From NCBI GenBank assembly GCA_016218275.1, contig JACREK010000096.1, positions 1 to 10,308 of the forward strand: a stretch of DNA of 10,308 nt, read 5' to 3'. Positions within the stretch are counted from its first letter, which is position 1. The number at the start of each line of letters is the position of its first letter. The position numbers and the translations under genes were made by a program. This stretch comes from Candidatus Gottesmanbacteria bacterium (GTDB taxonomy: Bacteria; Patescibacteriota; Microgenomatia; 2-02-FULL-39-11). This document shows, one piece after another, positions 1-6,309 of the stretch. Under the pieces are notes generated by a model. That model did not search any database. It was not told where the DNA came from and saw nothing but the letters and a program-made list of their open reading frames with translations.

Positions 1-20
1 GCTGATGTTGGTTGAGCCAT
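1..20 (-). CDS. Possible 5' end of the next gene downstream of the PrgI-family gene (truncated by window edge)
   Basis: An ATG on the minus strand at position 20 opens a frame starting MAQPTS that runs off the window. It lies 173 bp after the stop of the PrgI-family gene on the same strand. In type IV secretion operons with PrgI, the next gene is commonly a VirB4-type ATPase, so that is the first guess, but six codons cannot identify a protein. No convincing Shine-Dalgarno sequence precedes it. It could be a chance ATG. Confidence 0.3.
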
Positions 21-43
21 AATATTAATTTACGGGTCCTGCT

Positions 44-162
44 GCAGCCGCTGAGGTCGGCCATGACTTTTTTGCGCACCTCCCAAACTCGCCTCGGCCA
101 GTGCAAGGCCTCGGCTCAAACACGGTGGGCGTGCTCAAAAAGCATGACCTCCCCGCGGCTGC
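44..162. other. GC-rich long imperfect palindrome, candidate structured RNA or repeat element
   Basis: This non-coding stretch is clearly richer in GC than its neighbours and folds back on itself along its whole length. Segments that pair are 44-51 with 155-162 (8 of 8), 54-58 with 146-150 (5 of 5), 63-65 with 143-145, 67-72 with 137-142 (6 of 6), 74-80 with 128-134 (one G-U and one mismatch), 83-84 with 124-125, 91-93 with 113-115, and 96-99 with 107-110 around a 7-nt loop. No U-run follows the stem on either strand, so it is not a simple intrinsic terminator. It sits between the PrgI-family gene and the possible next gene, so on the minus strand it would lie within an operon transcript. It may be a regulatory RNA structure or a dispersed palindromic repeat. 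I do not recognise a known RNA family. Confidence 0.55.
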
Positions 163-193
163 TATTTCCTCTTCGCGTCACCCGTTGTTAAGA

Positions 194-1375
194 TTAAATG
201 ATAGGACCACCAAATAACTCTTTTGATAATTTTTCTCTCATAAGCTCTTTTTCTCCCTTGGCGGTGATTTCAATCGGCAGAAAAACTTTTCCTGACAGTG
301 TAATTTCCGCAATATCAAAAACGTATCTTTTTAGAGGATCCTCAGCTTCCAGGAAATAAATACCATTTGGAAGAGGGGTGGCTGTCGCGAACTGACCAAG
401 TTTATTGGTTTTCAAAGCTCTGAGAGGCATCTGATTTTTATCTTTAATAGTAAGGATAATATTAGGAAGGATTTTTTTCTGCGGATCCTTTATAACACCT
501 GTGATAATATTTGGATTTTGATCAAAATTGGTTATCCCCATTTCCACCGCCGCTTTCTTCGGTGAGATGGTTTTGATGGTGGGTTCTTTTTCTTCAGGGG
601 CTTCTTTCGGTTTGACTACCTCTGGTTGTTTGGTTGAGATTAATTCCTGTTTTAAACGGTTTAATTCTTGTTCAAGTAATTTTTTTTCTGCGGCAAGGTC
701 GGCTAGATTTTTATGCAGCTTATCAAAATCACCTGTTTCTCCTTCCCCAACAGGAAGGGTTTTTGGTTTTTCTTCTTGAGGATTGACTGACGGTTCTATT
801 TTTTGTACCGCTGGGGTTACTACGGGCATAGGTATGGGTTGTACTGGTGGAATAGCTTGTATTTTTGGCGGGTTGGGGAAAACAGCAGATGTCTGGAAAA
901 GTGAAAGTGTGGCGTCGATATATTTTTTTTCGCGTATATTTAATGACTCATGGAAATCTTTTGGCAAACTGGATAGATATGCGCGCAACTTATCATTGGC
1001 TTCTTTCTGTATCTCACGGTGAGTTGAGGGCGTTATCACTTGTTGATGAACTTCCGCCGGTTTTATAAGGATATCCAGCGGAAGATTATCTTTTACCCAA
1101 ACATATTGTGTTGGAGAAATGACGCTTTTTATAAAAGCCACAACCCATCTGTCAAGAGGTCTTTCTTGAATCGGTAAAAAAGCAAAAGAGAAACCAGTTA
1201 GTCCCAAAATACCAGCCAAAGGAATTCTGATAAGAGATGGCAATGGAGCAAATTTATAAGCGATATAAGCAGCAATAATACCGGCAGCCAAATAGCCAAA
1301 CTGCCGTAGTGTCATATCTCCGATCAAATGGAATTGAAACCCGGTAATATTGCGGGGAACTGGATGTTGCTCCAT
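194..1375 (-). CDS. PrgI-family type IV secretion membrane protein with coiled coil and Ig-like C-terminal domain
   Basis: I predict 393 residues from the ATG at 1375. Residues 1-95 match the PrgI family, VirB3-like inner-membrane components of type IV secretion systems: the start MEQHPVPRNI, then two hydrophobic helices at about 26-44 and 49-68, then a conserved FLPIQERPLDRW-like stretch. A Pro-rich linker follows (165-210), then a predicted coiled coil (about 214-250, rich in Leu, Glu and Lys), a second charged linker, and a beta-rich domain at about 288-372. That last domain resembles the carboxypeptidase-regulatory/CnaB-like fold (ITGVIKDP, then LGQFATATPLPNGIYFLEA). The PrgI domain alone is about 100 residues, so three quarters of this protein is extra. 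An upstream in-frame ATG at 1495 would add 40 residues unlike the family and overlap the clp start, so I reject it. No clear Shine-Dalgarno precedes 1375. Confidence is good for the family and lower for the tail fold. Confidence 0.8.
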   Translation of the reverse strand: MEQHPVPRNITGFQFHLIGDMTLRQFGYLAAGIIAAYIAYKFAPLPSLIRIPLAGILGLTGFSFAFLPIQERPLDRWVVAFIKSVISPTQYVWVKDNLPLDILIKPAEVHQQVITPSTHREIQKEANDKLRAYLSSLPKDFHESLNIREKKYIDATLSLFQTSAVFPNPPKIQAIPPVQPIPMPVVTPAVQKIEPSVNPQEEKPKTLPVGEGETGDFDKLHKNLADLAAEKKLLEQELNRLKQELISTKQPEVVKPKEAPEEKEPTIKTISPKKAAVEMGITNFDQNPNIITGVIKDPQKKILPNIILTIKDKNQMPLRALKTNKLGQFATATPLPNGIYFLEAEDPLKRYVFDIAEITLSGKVFLPIEITAKGEKELMREKLSKELFGGPII

Positions 1376-1429
1376 ATATAAAGAGTAAGATGTGAAAAAT
1401 TTGGATGCAAGTAAAGCTTTCTCAATCAA

Positions 1430-1435
1430 ATTATA
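1430..1435 (-). promoter_or_regulatory. Possible -10 box for the PrgI-family gene
   Basis: A perfect TATAAT on the minus strand lies 54 nt upstream of the chosen start at 1375, within the 118-bp gap between the divergent genes. No good -35 hexamer is seen 16-18 nt further upstream. In an AT-rich gap one match of this kind can occur by chance. If real, it supports the start at 1375 over the longer frame. Confidence 0.3.
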
Positions 1436-1483
1436 ACTTAACTGGATAATTTTCCCGTGAAAAAAGAGAAAGTATTGACAGAT

Positions 1484-1487
1484 AGGA
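1484..1487 (+). promoter_or_regulatory. Shine-Dalgarno site deciding the clp start
   Basis: AGGA ends 6 nt before the ATG at 1494, a normal spacing. It favours this start over the in-frame ATG seven codons later at 1512, which has no comparable site. No convincing -10/-35 pair for the plus strand was found in 1376-1493, and no CIRCE-type inverted repeat is visible. Confidence 0.5.
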
Positions 1488-1493
1488 AATAGC

Positions 1494-4400
1494 ATGGAAT
1501 ACTTAAAGATAATGCCTGCGGGACTTTTTAATTTCAGTCGATTTTTAAAGAAAGATACTTCTTCGGGACAAGATCAGCAGGATCAAGTTGTGACGTCTGT
1601 TGGTCCTTCTACCGACCAAAGAACAGTGGTGTCTCAAAAACCTGTGGCTTATTCAGGAATCGGTAATCCCCCGTCTGGTCAGGCTTACTCCGGTATTGGC
1701 AATCCGCCAACTGACCATCAAACACCTCAAACAAAACCTCCTATTGCTCCTGCGACCGCTCCATCGGCAATTGATATGAAAAAAAGAGCCGGTATGGATG
1801 TTGTTTCCAGACTGACTCAACGAGCAAACACCGCTTTAATGGCAGCGGTGGGAAAGGGAAAAGAATTAAAAATTCAATATATTGATACAGAACATGTCTT
1901 GTGGGGACTTCTTCATGACAGCAGTATCTATCAGATTATTTCAGAGTGCAAAGTGACTCCGGCAGAGTTGCAGGCGGATCTGGAGAAAAGTTTCAAGCCG
2001 GGAAATTTTTCCGGTCAACCTCAATTTTCTCCCAGAGTAAAAAGAGTGTTGGAATTGTCTCTTTCGGCAGCTAGATCTCTCGGATATGAGTTTATTTCCC
2101 CGGAGCATATACTTCTTGCTTTATCTCATGAAGGCGAAGGATTGGCCGCGCGAACCCTTGCCAAATTTAATCTAAAACCAGAGGTGCTTAACCAAAAAAT
2201 TACCGGCAAAAAGGAATTAGAGAGTGAGGAAGAAAAGAAGAAAACTTCAACTTTGGAAGATTATACCGATGATTTGACAGCCAAAGCTGCGCAAGGAGCG
2301 CTTGATCCGGTAGTAGGCAGAGCAAGTGAAATTGAACGGATTATTCATATACTCTCAAGAAGAACGAAAAATAATCCGGCATTAATCGGCGATGCAGGGG
2401 TCGGCAAAACTGCCATAGTTGAAGGACTGGCTTTGCGTATTGCTCACGGAGATGTTCCCGAAACCCTTCTTCACAAGCGTGTTTTATCTTTGGATTTGAT
2501 GAGTCTTATTGCCGGAGCCAAACACAGGGGAGAATTTGAAGAGAGATTAAAAAATCTGATAAAAGAAGTCAAAGCTGCAGCAGGCGCAATTATTCTTTTT
2601 ATAGATGAGTTGCACAATATGGTGGGGGCCGGTTCTGGCGGTGAAGGAACAATGGACGCTTCCAATATACTCAAGCCTTCTTTGGCTCGGGGAGAATTGC
2701 AGGTAATAGGTACTACCACTGTTACCGAATATAGAAAATATGTGGAGAAAGATCCGGCTCTTGAACGCAGATTTCAACCAATTTATGTGGCAGAACCTAC
2801 TCCTGAGGTTGCTATAGAAATGCTGACTGCTTTAAGAGATAAATATGAGGCTTTCCACCGGGTAAAGATTTCCGATGAGGCAATAGAAGCGGCAGTTAAG
2901 CTTTCACAAAGGTATATTGGAGACCGGTTTTTACCGGATAAGGCGGTGGATTTGATAGATGAAGGGGCAGCATCTGTCAGGCTCCCGGCAATTTCTCTTC
3001 CTGAGGATATAAAAAGCGGAGAGGAAAAGATAAAAAAACTGGAGAATGAGAAAAAAGAAGCAGAAAAGACGGGTGACCAAATACATTTGAATACTGTCTC
3101 CCGCGAAATTGAGGAGTTAGAACATTCTTTAAGCGAGCTTAAAGAGCAGTATCAGGTGAAAAAATCCACCACTACCAATACCGTTGGTCCTGATATTATT
3201 GCCGATATTGTTTCCCGTTGGACTAATATCCCTATCAGCAGGCTAACCGAAAGTGAATCCACAAAACTTCTTTCACTTGAAGACATTATCCATAAGCGTC
3301 TTATCAATCAGGAAGATGCGGTAGCAGCTGTTGCTGAGGCGGTTAGACGTGGAAGAGCGGGTCTTAAATCCAATAAAAGACCAATCGGCAGTTTTGTCTT
3401 CATGGGTCCCACTGGAGTTGGCAAAACTGAACTGGCCAAAACTTTGGCAGAAACACTTTTTGGCAGTGAGGAGATGATAGTCAGGCTTGATATGACTGAA
3501 TATATGGAGAAACATGAAGTGGCAAAGTTAATTGGTGCTCCTCCCGGATATGTTGGATATGAAGAAGGCGGGCAACTTACTGAAGCGGTCAGACGTCATC
3601 CGTATGCGGTTGTGCTTTTGGATGAGATAGAGAAAGCTCATCCTGACGTTTTTAATATTCTTATCCAGCTTTTAGATGATGGAAGACTGACAGATAACAA
3701 GGGGCATACTATTTCTTTCAAAAACACAATCGTTATTTGTACCTCAAATTTAGGCAGCGGCATTATTCAGGAGGAAATGATGGCTTGGAATACAGGCATT
3801 GAGAAGTCAGAAGTCAGAAGTCAGAAGTCAGAAGTATTTGCAACGTATGCCATTTCGCCAACAGGAAGAGAGCTTGTTACCTCTGGCGGAAGAATTTGGG
3901 AGAAAGATAGTAAGGATAATGCATGGAAGACAACGCCTCTTTCTGATTATTTTGCCGGAGCAACAATAACTGCTGGAGCACCTGTTTCCGCTTCGGCGGA
4001 CAAAGATTTTCCAATTGATGGATTTGATACCCATTTGATTGCTCCTGACGGGTCAGAGACTATAACCTATGATGAGAAAATGTGGTTCCGTACTTCAACC
4101 ACAGTCAAAGAATGGATAGAAAAATCTATTCTTGAACAATTTAAAGACAATGTTGTTATCAATGCTCTACCCGATCATCCGGATGAACAGCTGCCTACAG
4201 CAAAGATTGATACGCACGCTATAACTCCAACCAATATAGAGATGATTACTTTTGGGGATAGGTTTTGGAGACGGGAAAATCTGCAGACAAAGGACTGGAT
4301 AACAGGAACGCTGGAGGAATACTTCAAAGATGCAAAATTAGATAAGGAGAAAAGAAGTCCTGTAGATGACAGCAAAAAAGCGGCTAAGACACCTCCGATG

Positions 4401-5354
4401 GTGGCCCCGCCAACTGGCGGGGACTCCTCGGATGGTGGAGGAATCAAGAAAGACTCCGAGGTGGAGGAAACAGAAAGCGACCACTTCCCTACCGAGAAAT
4501 GGGATATTCATCTTTTCAGACCAGACGGTTCAGAAATAATAATCTCCGAAGGAAAGTTCTGGCAAAGGAAAAGTACTGCCGATTTGGAATGGACGGGTGA
4601 TACTCTTGACAAATTATTCACAACCACAAAAGTGGTGGGTGAAAAAGTCGAAGAATCGATTCCTCTGGGTGAAAAAGCTCCAGAGGGAGAAGAAAAAAAC
4701 ACCAAAGCAGAAGACGAGCAATTTGCCCATTTGGCACAAAGACTGATGGAAGAACTGCGCAAGTTCTTCCGGCCGGAACTTTTAAATAGGTTTGATGAAG
4801 TAGTAGTTTTCCGTCCCCTGAGTAAAATTCATATGATTGAAATTGTTGACTTGCAGGTAAAAATCCTTTCCAAACTACTGGAAGAGCAAAATGTTGCTCT
4901 GCAGATGGGAAATGATGCCAAAACATATTTGGCAGAGGTCGGTTTTGATCCAATTTTTGGAGCCAGGCCGCTTCGCCGGACACTGCAAAGAATTGTAGAA
5001 AATCCAATTTCCTCTTTTTTGATAAAAGGAGATTTGACAGCCGGAGATACGATTGTGATTGATTACGACGGCAATCAACTGTCCTTTGATATAAAAAAGG
5101 CAGCGGTGAGAAAACCAACAAAGGAAAAGACAGCTGAAAAGCCGGCTAAACCGGAGGTAGCAAATTCTACAGCGTCTCAGCCAATTGAGCCGGTTAGTCA
5201 GGGGTCTGAAGACTTATCTTCTGTACAGACTACACAGGCACCGTCAGAAGGAACACTTGAATCTTATTTTCCACAATCTACAAATGATAATCAACCAGCT
5301 GTTCCCTCCACTCCACAATCTGAGCAGTCCTCGGCAAAATCTACCTCTGTATGA
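1494..5354 (+). CDS. clpC: ClpC-type double AAA+ unfoldase with a ~300-residue repeat-bearing insert in AAA2
   Basis: A 1286-residue Hsp100 protein, an ATP-driven hexameric unfoldase that feeds substrates to ClpP or disaggregates proteins in the cytoplasm. Order: low-complexity extension (1-95); double Clp_N domain (about 104-237); AAA1 with Walker A GDAGVGKT (299-306), pore loop KHRG (343-346) and Walker B DE (371-372); a short coiled-coil middle domain (about 502-562), the ClpC length rather than the ~125 residues of ClpB; AAA2 with Walker A GPTGVGKT (638-645), pore loop GYVG (685-688), Walker B DE (710-711), sensor 1 TSN (750-752), arginine finger region FRPELLNR (R1099) and sensor 2 GARPLRR (1156-1162). 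All catalytic residues are present. Sensor 1 and the FRPE motif are about 340 residues apart instead of about 45: an insert at about 770-1073 holds four repeats. The tail 1201-1286 is Ser/Pro/Gln-rich. ClpB is the alternative name. The last 14 bp overlap the convergent nucleotidyltransferase gene. Confidence 0.93.
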   Translation: MEYLKIMPAGLFNFSRFLKKDTSSGQDQQDQVVTSVGPSTDQRTVVSQKPVAYSGIGNPPSGQAYSGIGNPPTDHQTPQTKPPIAPATAPSAIDMKKRAGMDVVSRLTQRANTALMAAVGKGKELKIQYIDTEHVLWGLLHDSSIYQIISECKVTPAELQADLEKSFKPGNFSGQPQFSPRVKRVLELSLSAARSLGYEFISPEHILLALSHEGEGLAARTLAKFNLKPEVLNQKITGKKELESEEEKKKTSTLEDYTDDLTAKAAQGALDPVVGRASEIERIIHILSRRTKNNPALIGDAGVGKTAIVEGLALRIAHGDVPETLLHKRVLSLDLMSLIAGAKHRGEFEERLKNLIKEVKAAAGAIILFIDELHNMVGAGSGGEGTMDASNILKPSLARGELQVIGTTTVTEYRKYVEKDPALERRFQPIYVAEPTPEVAIEMLTALRDKYEAFHRVKISDEAIEAAVKLSQRYIGDRFLPDKAVDLIDEGAASVRLPAISLPEDIKSGEEKIKKLENEKKEAEKTGDQIHLNTVSREIEELEHSLSELKEQYQVKKSTTTNTVGPDIIADIVSRWTNIPISRLTESESTKLLSLEDIIHKRLINQEDAVAAVAEAVRRGRAGLKSNKRPIGSFVFMGPTGVGKTELAKTLAETLFGSEEMIVRLDMTEYMEKHEVAKLIGAPPGYVGYEEGGQLTEAVRRHPYAVVLLDEIEKAHPDVFNILIQLLDDGRLTDNKGHTISFKNTIVICTSNLGSGIIQEEMMAWNTGIEKSEVRSQKSEVFATYAISPTGRELVTSGGRIWEKDSKDNAWKTTPLSDYFAGATITAGAPVSASADKDFPIDGFDTHLIAPDGSETITYDEKMWFRTSTTVKEWIEKSILEQFKDNVVINALPDHPDEQLPTAKIDTHAITPTNIEMITFGDRFWRRENLQTKDWITGTLEEYFKDAKLDKEKRSPVDDSKKAAKTPPMVAPPTGGDSSDGGGIKKDSEVEETESDHFPTEKWDIHLFRPDGSEIIISEGKFWQRKSTADLEWTGDTLDKLFTTTKVVGEKVEESIPLGEKAPEGEEKNTKAEDEQFAHLAQRLMEELRKFFRPELLNRFDEVVVFRPLSKIHMIEIVDLQVKILSKLLEEQNVALQMGNDAKTYLAEVGFDPIFGARPLRRTLQRIVENPISSFLIKGDLTAGDTIVIDYDGNQLSFDIKKAAVRKPTKEKTAEKPAKPEVANSTASQPIEPVSQGSEDLSSVQTTQAPSEGTLESYFPQSTNDNQPAVPSTPQSEQSSAKSTSV
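1647..1709 (+). repeat. Twofold nonapeptide repeat in the Clp N-terminal extension
   Basis: Residues 52-60 and 64-72 are identical (AYSGIGNPP), spaced 12 residues apart, in the otherwise low-complexity extension before the Clp_N domain. At DNA level, 7 of the 9 codon pairs differ and all differences are synonymous; only GCT and AAT are shared. The peptide is therefore conserved although the DNA has drifted, which argues that the motif matters, for example as a binding peptide. No known function is recognised. Confidence 0.75.
3802..3835 (+). repeat. Heptanucleotide tandem repeat (AGAAGTC, 4.9 copies) inside clp
   Basis: The 7-bp unit is repeated without error for 34 bp. Because 7 is not a multiple of 3, it is read in all three frames and gives a Lys/Ser/Glu/Arg/Gln/Val stretch (residues 771-781). 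It lies exactly at the start of the AAA2 insert, just after the sensor 1 helix. Gain or loss of single units would shift the frame; only changes of three units (21 bp) keep it. Similar short heptamer repeats are known from cyanobacteria (STRR repeats). Confidence 0.9.
3837..4622 (+). repeat. Four tandem W/W/F protein modules within the ClpC AAA2 insert
   Basis: Four copies are seen at residues 782-822 (3837-3959), 844-884 (4023-4145), 905-945 (4206-4328) and 1003-1043 (4500-4622). The shared pattern is D-x-H-x-I/L-x-P-x-G-x-E-x-I, then W-x-R/K, a second W, and L-x-x-x-F. Key residues: P789/W802/W811/F820; P851/W864/W874/F883; P912/W925/W935/F944; P1010/W1023/W1033/F1042. Spacing is constant: P to first W is 13 in all four, W to W is 9, 10, 10, 10, and second W to F is 9 in all four. 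Copy 1 is the most diverged and lacks the D-x-H start. Copies 1-3 follow at 61-62 residues; copy 4 follows after 98, because of a Gly/Pro-rich linker. The pattern (short beta strands, then an amphipathic helix) suggests a small folded domain. I do not recognise it. Confidence 0.85.
4405..4422. repeat. Perfect GC-rich palindrome coding for the linker between modules 3 and 4
   Basis: CCCCGCCA and TGGCGGGG form an 8-bp perfect inverted repeat around two bases. It is flanked by a near direct repeat, TCCGATGGTGG at 4394-4404 and TCGGATGGTGG at 4428-4438. Together they encode the Pro/Gly/Asp-rich linker at about residues 966-984. This linker makes the step from module 3 to 4 about 36 residues longer than the other steps, so the element looks like an in-frame insertion into the gene. 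Confidence 0.6.
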
Positions 5355-6012
5355 TTTTTCGAGTCAATGTTCTCTTTAGATATTCCTCAACCTGTTTTTC
5401 TAAAAAAGACTTAATTTGTTCTGTTGTAAATGATTTTTTCACAAATGCAGTTTCCATGATTTTTATGTCGTCAAAATAGACCAATTGTTGTAAAAAAAGT
5501 TTAGGGCTAAATTCTCCCTTGAATTTTTTCTCAGCGAGCAGTATAAGGTTTTCGAGGGAATAACGACGCCACTTAAGGAAGAAAAAAAGGTCAACATAGT
5601 CTCGCCATGCAGGTCTGCGACCAATCACATGAGCTTTGTTTGCAGCTAAATCATCCATATGAAATAGCGGAATATATTCTGTTGGGATTGGTTGTTTTAT
5701 CGAGGGATACGGATGACGTACGAAACTAATATCAACACCCGTTTTTGTGCGAACGGTAAGCATCCATTCTTCATCTACTACAATGATTATATCATTACCG
5801 AAATTCTTCCTGACTTTATAAAGTAGCCTAGTAGAAAGAGGTTGTTGGGTAAAACAGTCAAAATCATATGAGCGGCGGTGACCAATCTGTAGCATGATAG
5901 CCGTCCCACCGGCCAAAATGAAAGCAGGGGCGAAAGCGCTAAGATTTTCAAATACGTCTTTGCGCTCGTTGCTTAATAGGTCCGTATATGGAGGTAACAT
6001 AGTCCTCTTCAT
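5341..6012 (-). CDS. AbiEii-type nucleotidyltransferase (toxin-like), partner of the upstream small gene
   Basis: I predict 223 residues. The protein has the DNA polymerase beta-like nucleotidyltransferase signature of the AbiEii/DUF1814 family: GGT at residues 35-37 followed by HRRSYDFD with the metal-binding acids D50 and D52, a third acid in VDIS (D94), and the family's C-terminal motif with K126 and RDYVD (137-141). Family members transfer nucleotides to RNA (tRNA in some cases) and act as the toxin half of abortive-infection or toxin-antitoxin pairs; the target here is unknown. The start at 6012 has GGAAG 10 nt upstream; the ATG at 6000 is an alternative; a longer frame to 6099 runs deep into the upstream gene. 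It overlaps the upstream gene by 65 bp, which points to translational coupling, and the clp gene tail to tail by 14 bp. Confidence 0.82.
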   Translation of the reverse strand: MKRTMLPPYTDLLSNERKDVFENLSAFAPAFILAGGTAIMLQIGHRRSYDFDCFTQQPLSTRLLYKVRKNFGNDIIIVVDEEWMLTVRTKTGVDISFVRHPYPSIKQPIPTEYIPLFHMDDLAANKAHVIGRRPAWRDYVDLFFFLKWRRYSLENLILLAEKKFKGEFSPKLFLQQLVYFDDIKIMETAFVKKSFTTEQIKSFLEKQVEEYLKRTLTRKIIQR

Positions 6013-6268
6013 ATAGTTTTTTCTTCCGTAATGGTAACACGAAGTTCTTAATAAAGTAGAATACTTTTTTCGGGTACAGGCGAGCTGGTTCATGCACAAA
6101 GACGCGCATTATTTCTTTTATCCCGTACGTGTGAAATAACCATCGTAGCTCATATAGCGTACCGTAAATGAGAATTTGATGGATAATATATCCTTTATGC
6201 TTCTCTATATCCAAAAGTCTTATATCTGTTGACCAAAGGACAGCTTGAAGTTTTTTAGGGATCTTCAC
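5948..6268 (-). CDS. Small DUF6922-like protein, presumed antitoxin or partner of the AbiEii-type protein
   Basis: 106 residues with a GTG start. The pattern LWSTDIRLLD, then EKHKGYIIHQILIYGTL, then LRWLFHTYGIKEI and RLYPKKVFYFIKNF resembles the small DUF6922 helical proteins that are often encoded just before AbiEii-like nucleotidyltransferases. The resemblance is from memory of the pattern, not from a search. There is no DNA-binding helix-turn-helix of the AbiEi type that I can see. The promoter -10 box ends 6 nt before the GTG, so the transcript would start at or next to the start codon and carry no Shine-Dalgarno site. Its 3' end overlaps the nucleotidyltransferase gene by 65 bp. A role as antitoxin is inferred from position only. 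Confidence 0.68.
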   Translation of the reverse strand: MKIPKKLQAVLWSTDIRLLDIEKHKGYIIHQILIYGTLYELRWLFHTYGIKEIMRVFVHEPARLYPKKVFYFIKNFVLPLRKKKLYEEDYVTSIYGPIKQRAQRRI

Positions 6269-6274
6269 AGACTA

Positions 6275-6304
6275 ATTATAACAGTTTTTCTGTCCCAGTA
6301 CCAA
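6275..6304 (-). promoter_or_regulatory. Extended -10 promoter of the two-gene AbiEii-like operon
   Basis: Minus strand: TTGGTA at 6299-6304, an 18-nt spacer, then TATAAT at 6275-6280 preceded by TG one base away (TGTTATAAT, an extended -10). The expected transcription start is at about 6267-6269, on the GTG start codon at 6268. This predicts leaderless translation of the first gene. Confidence 0.65.
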
Positions 6305-6309
6305 GCAAC

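Noticed and set aside
44..162. The GC-rich palindrome as SRP RNA, 6S RNA, tmRNA or a tRNA
   Set aside because: None of the conserved sequence marks of these RNAs (for example the SRP tetraloop domain or a T-arm) is present.
1376..1495. A 40-residue N-terminal extension of the PrgI-family protein starting at 1495
   Set aside because: The extension is unlike the family, which begins at about MEQHPVP, and it would overlap the clp start and use up the whole divergent promoter region.
3802..3835. Heptamer repeats as a CRISPR array
   Set aside because: The unit is 7 bp with no spacers, and it is read through by the gene.
3801..4712. The ClpC insert as an intein
   Set aside because: There is no Cys/Ser at a clear upstream splice site, no His-Asn end and no intein blocks; the insert is made of repeated modules and is not at a P-loop, the usual intein site.
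4618..5121. A 167-codon minus-strand frame within clp
   Set aside because: It is a shadow of the conserved AAA2 C-terminal coding region; the sense frame has all expected motifs.
1375..5354. Use of a recoded stop codon (TGA as Gly) as in some Patescibacteria
   Set aside because: TGA ends clp and the metalloprotease gene in the expected places, and no gene is interrupted by in-frame TGA.
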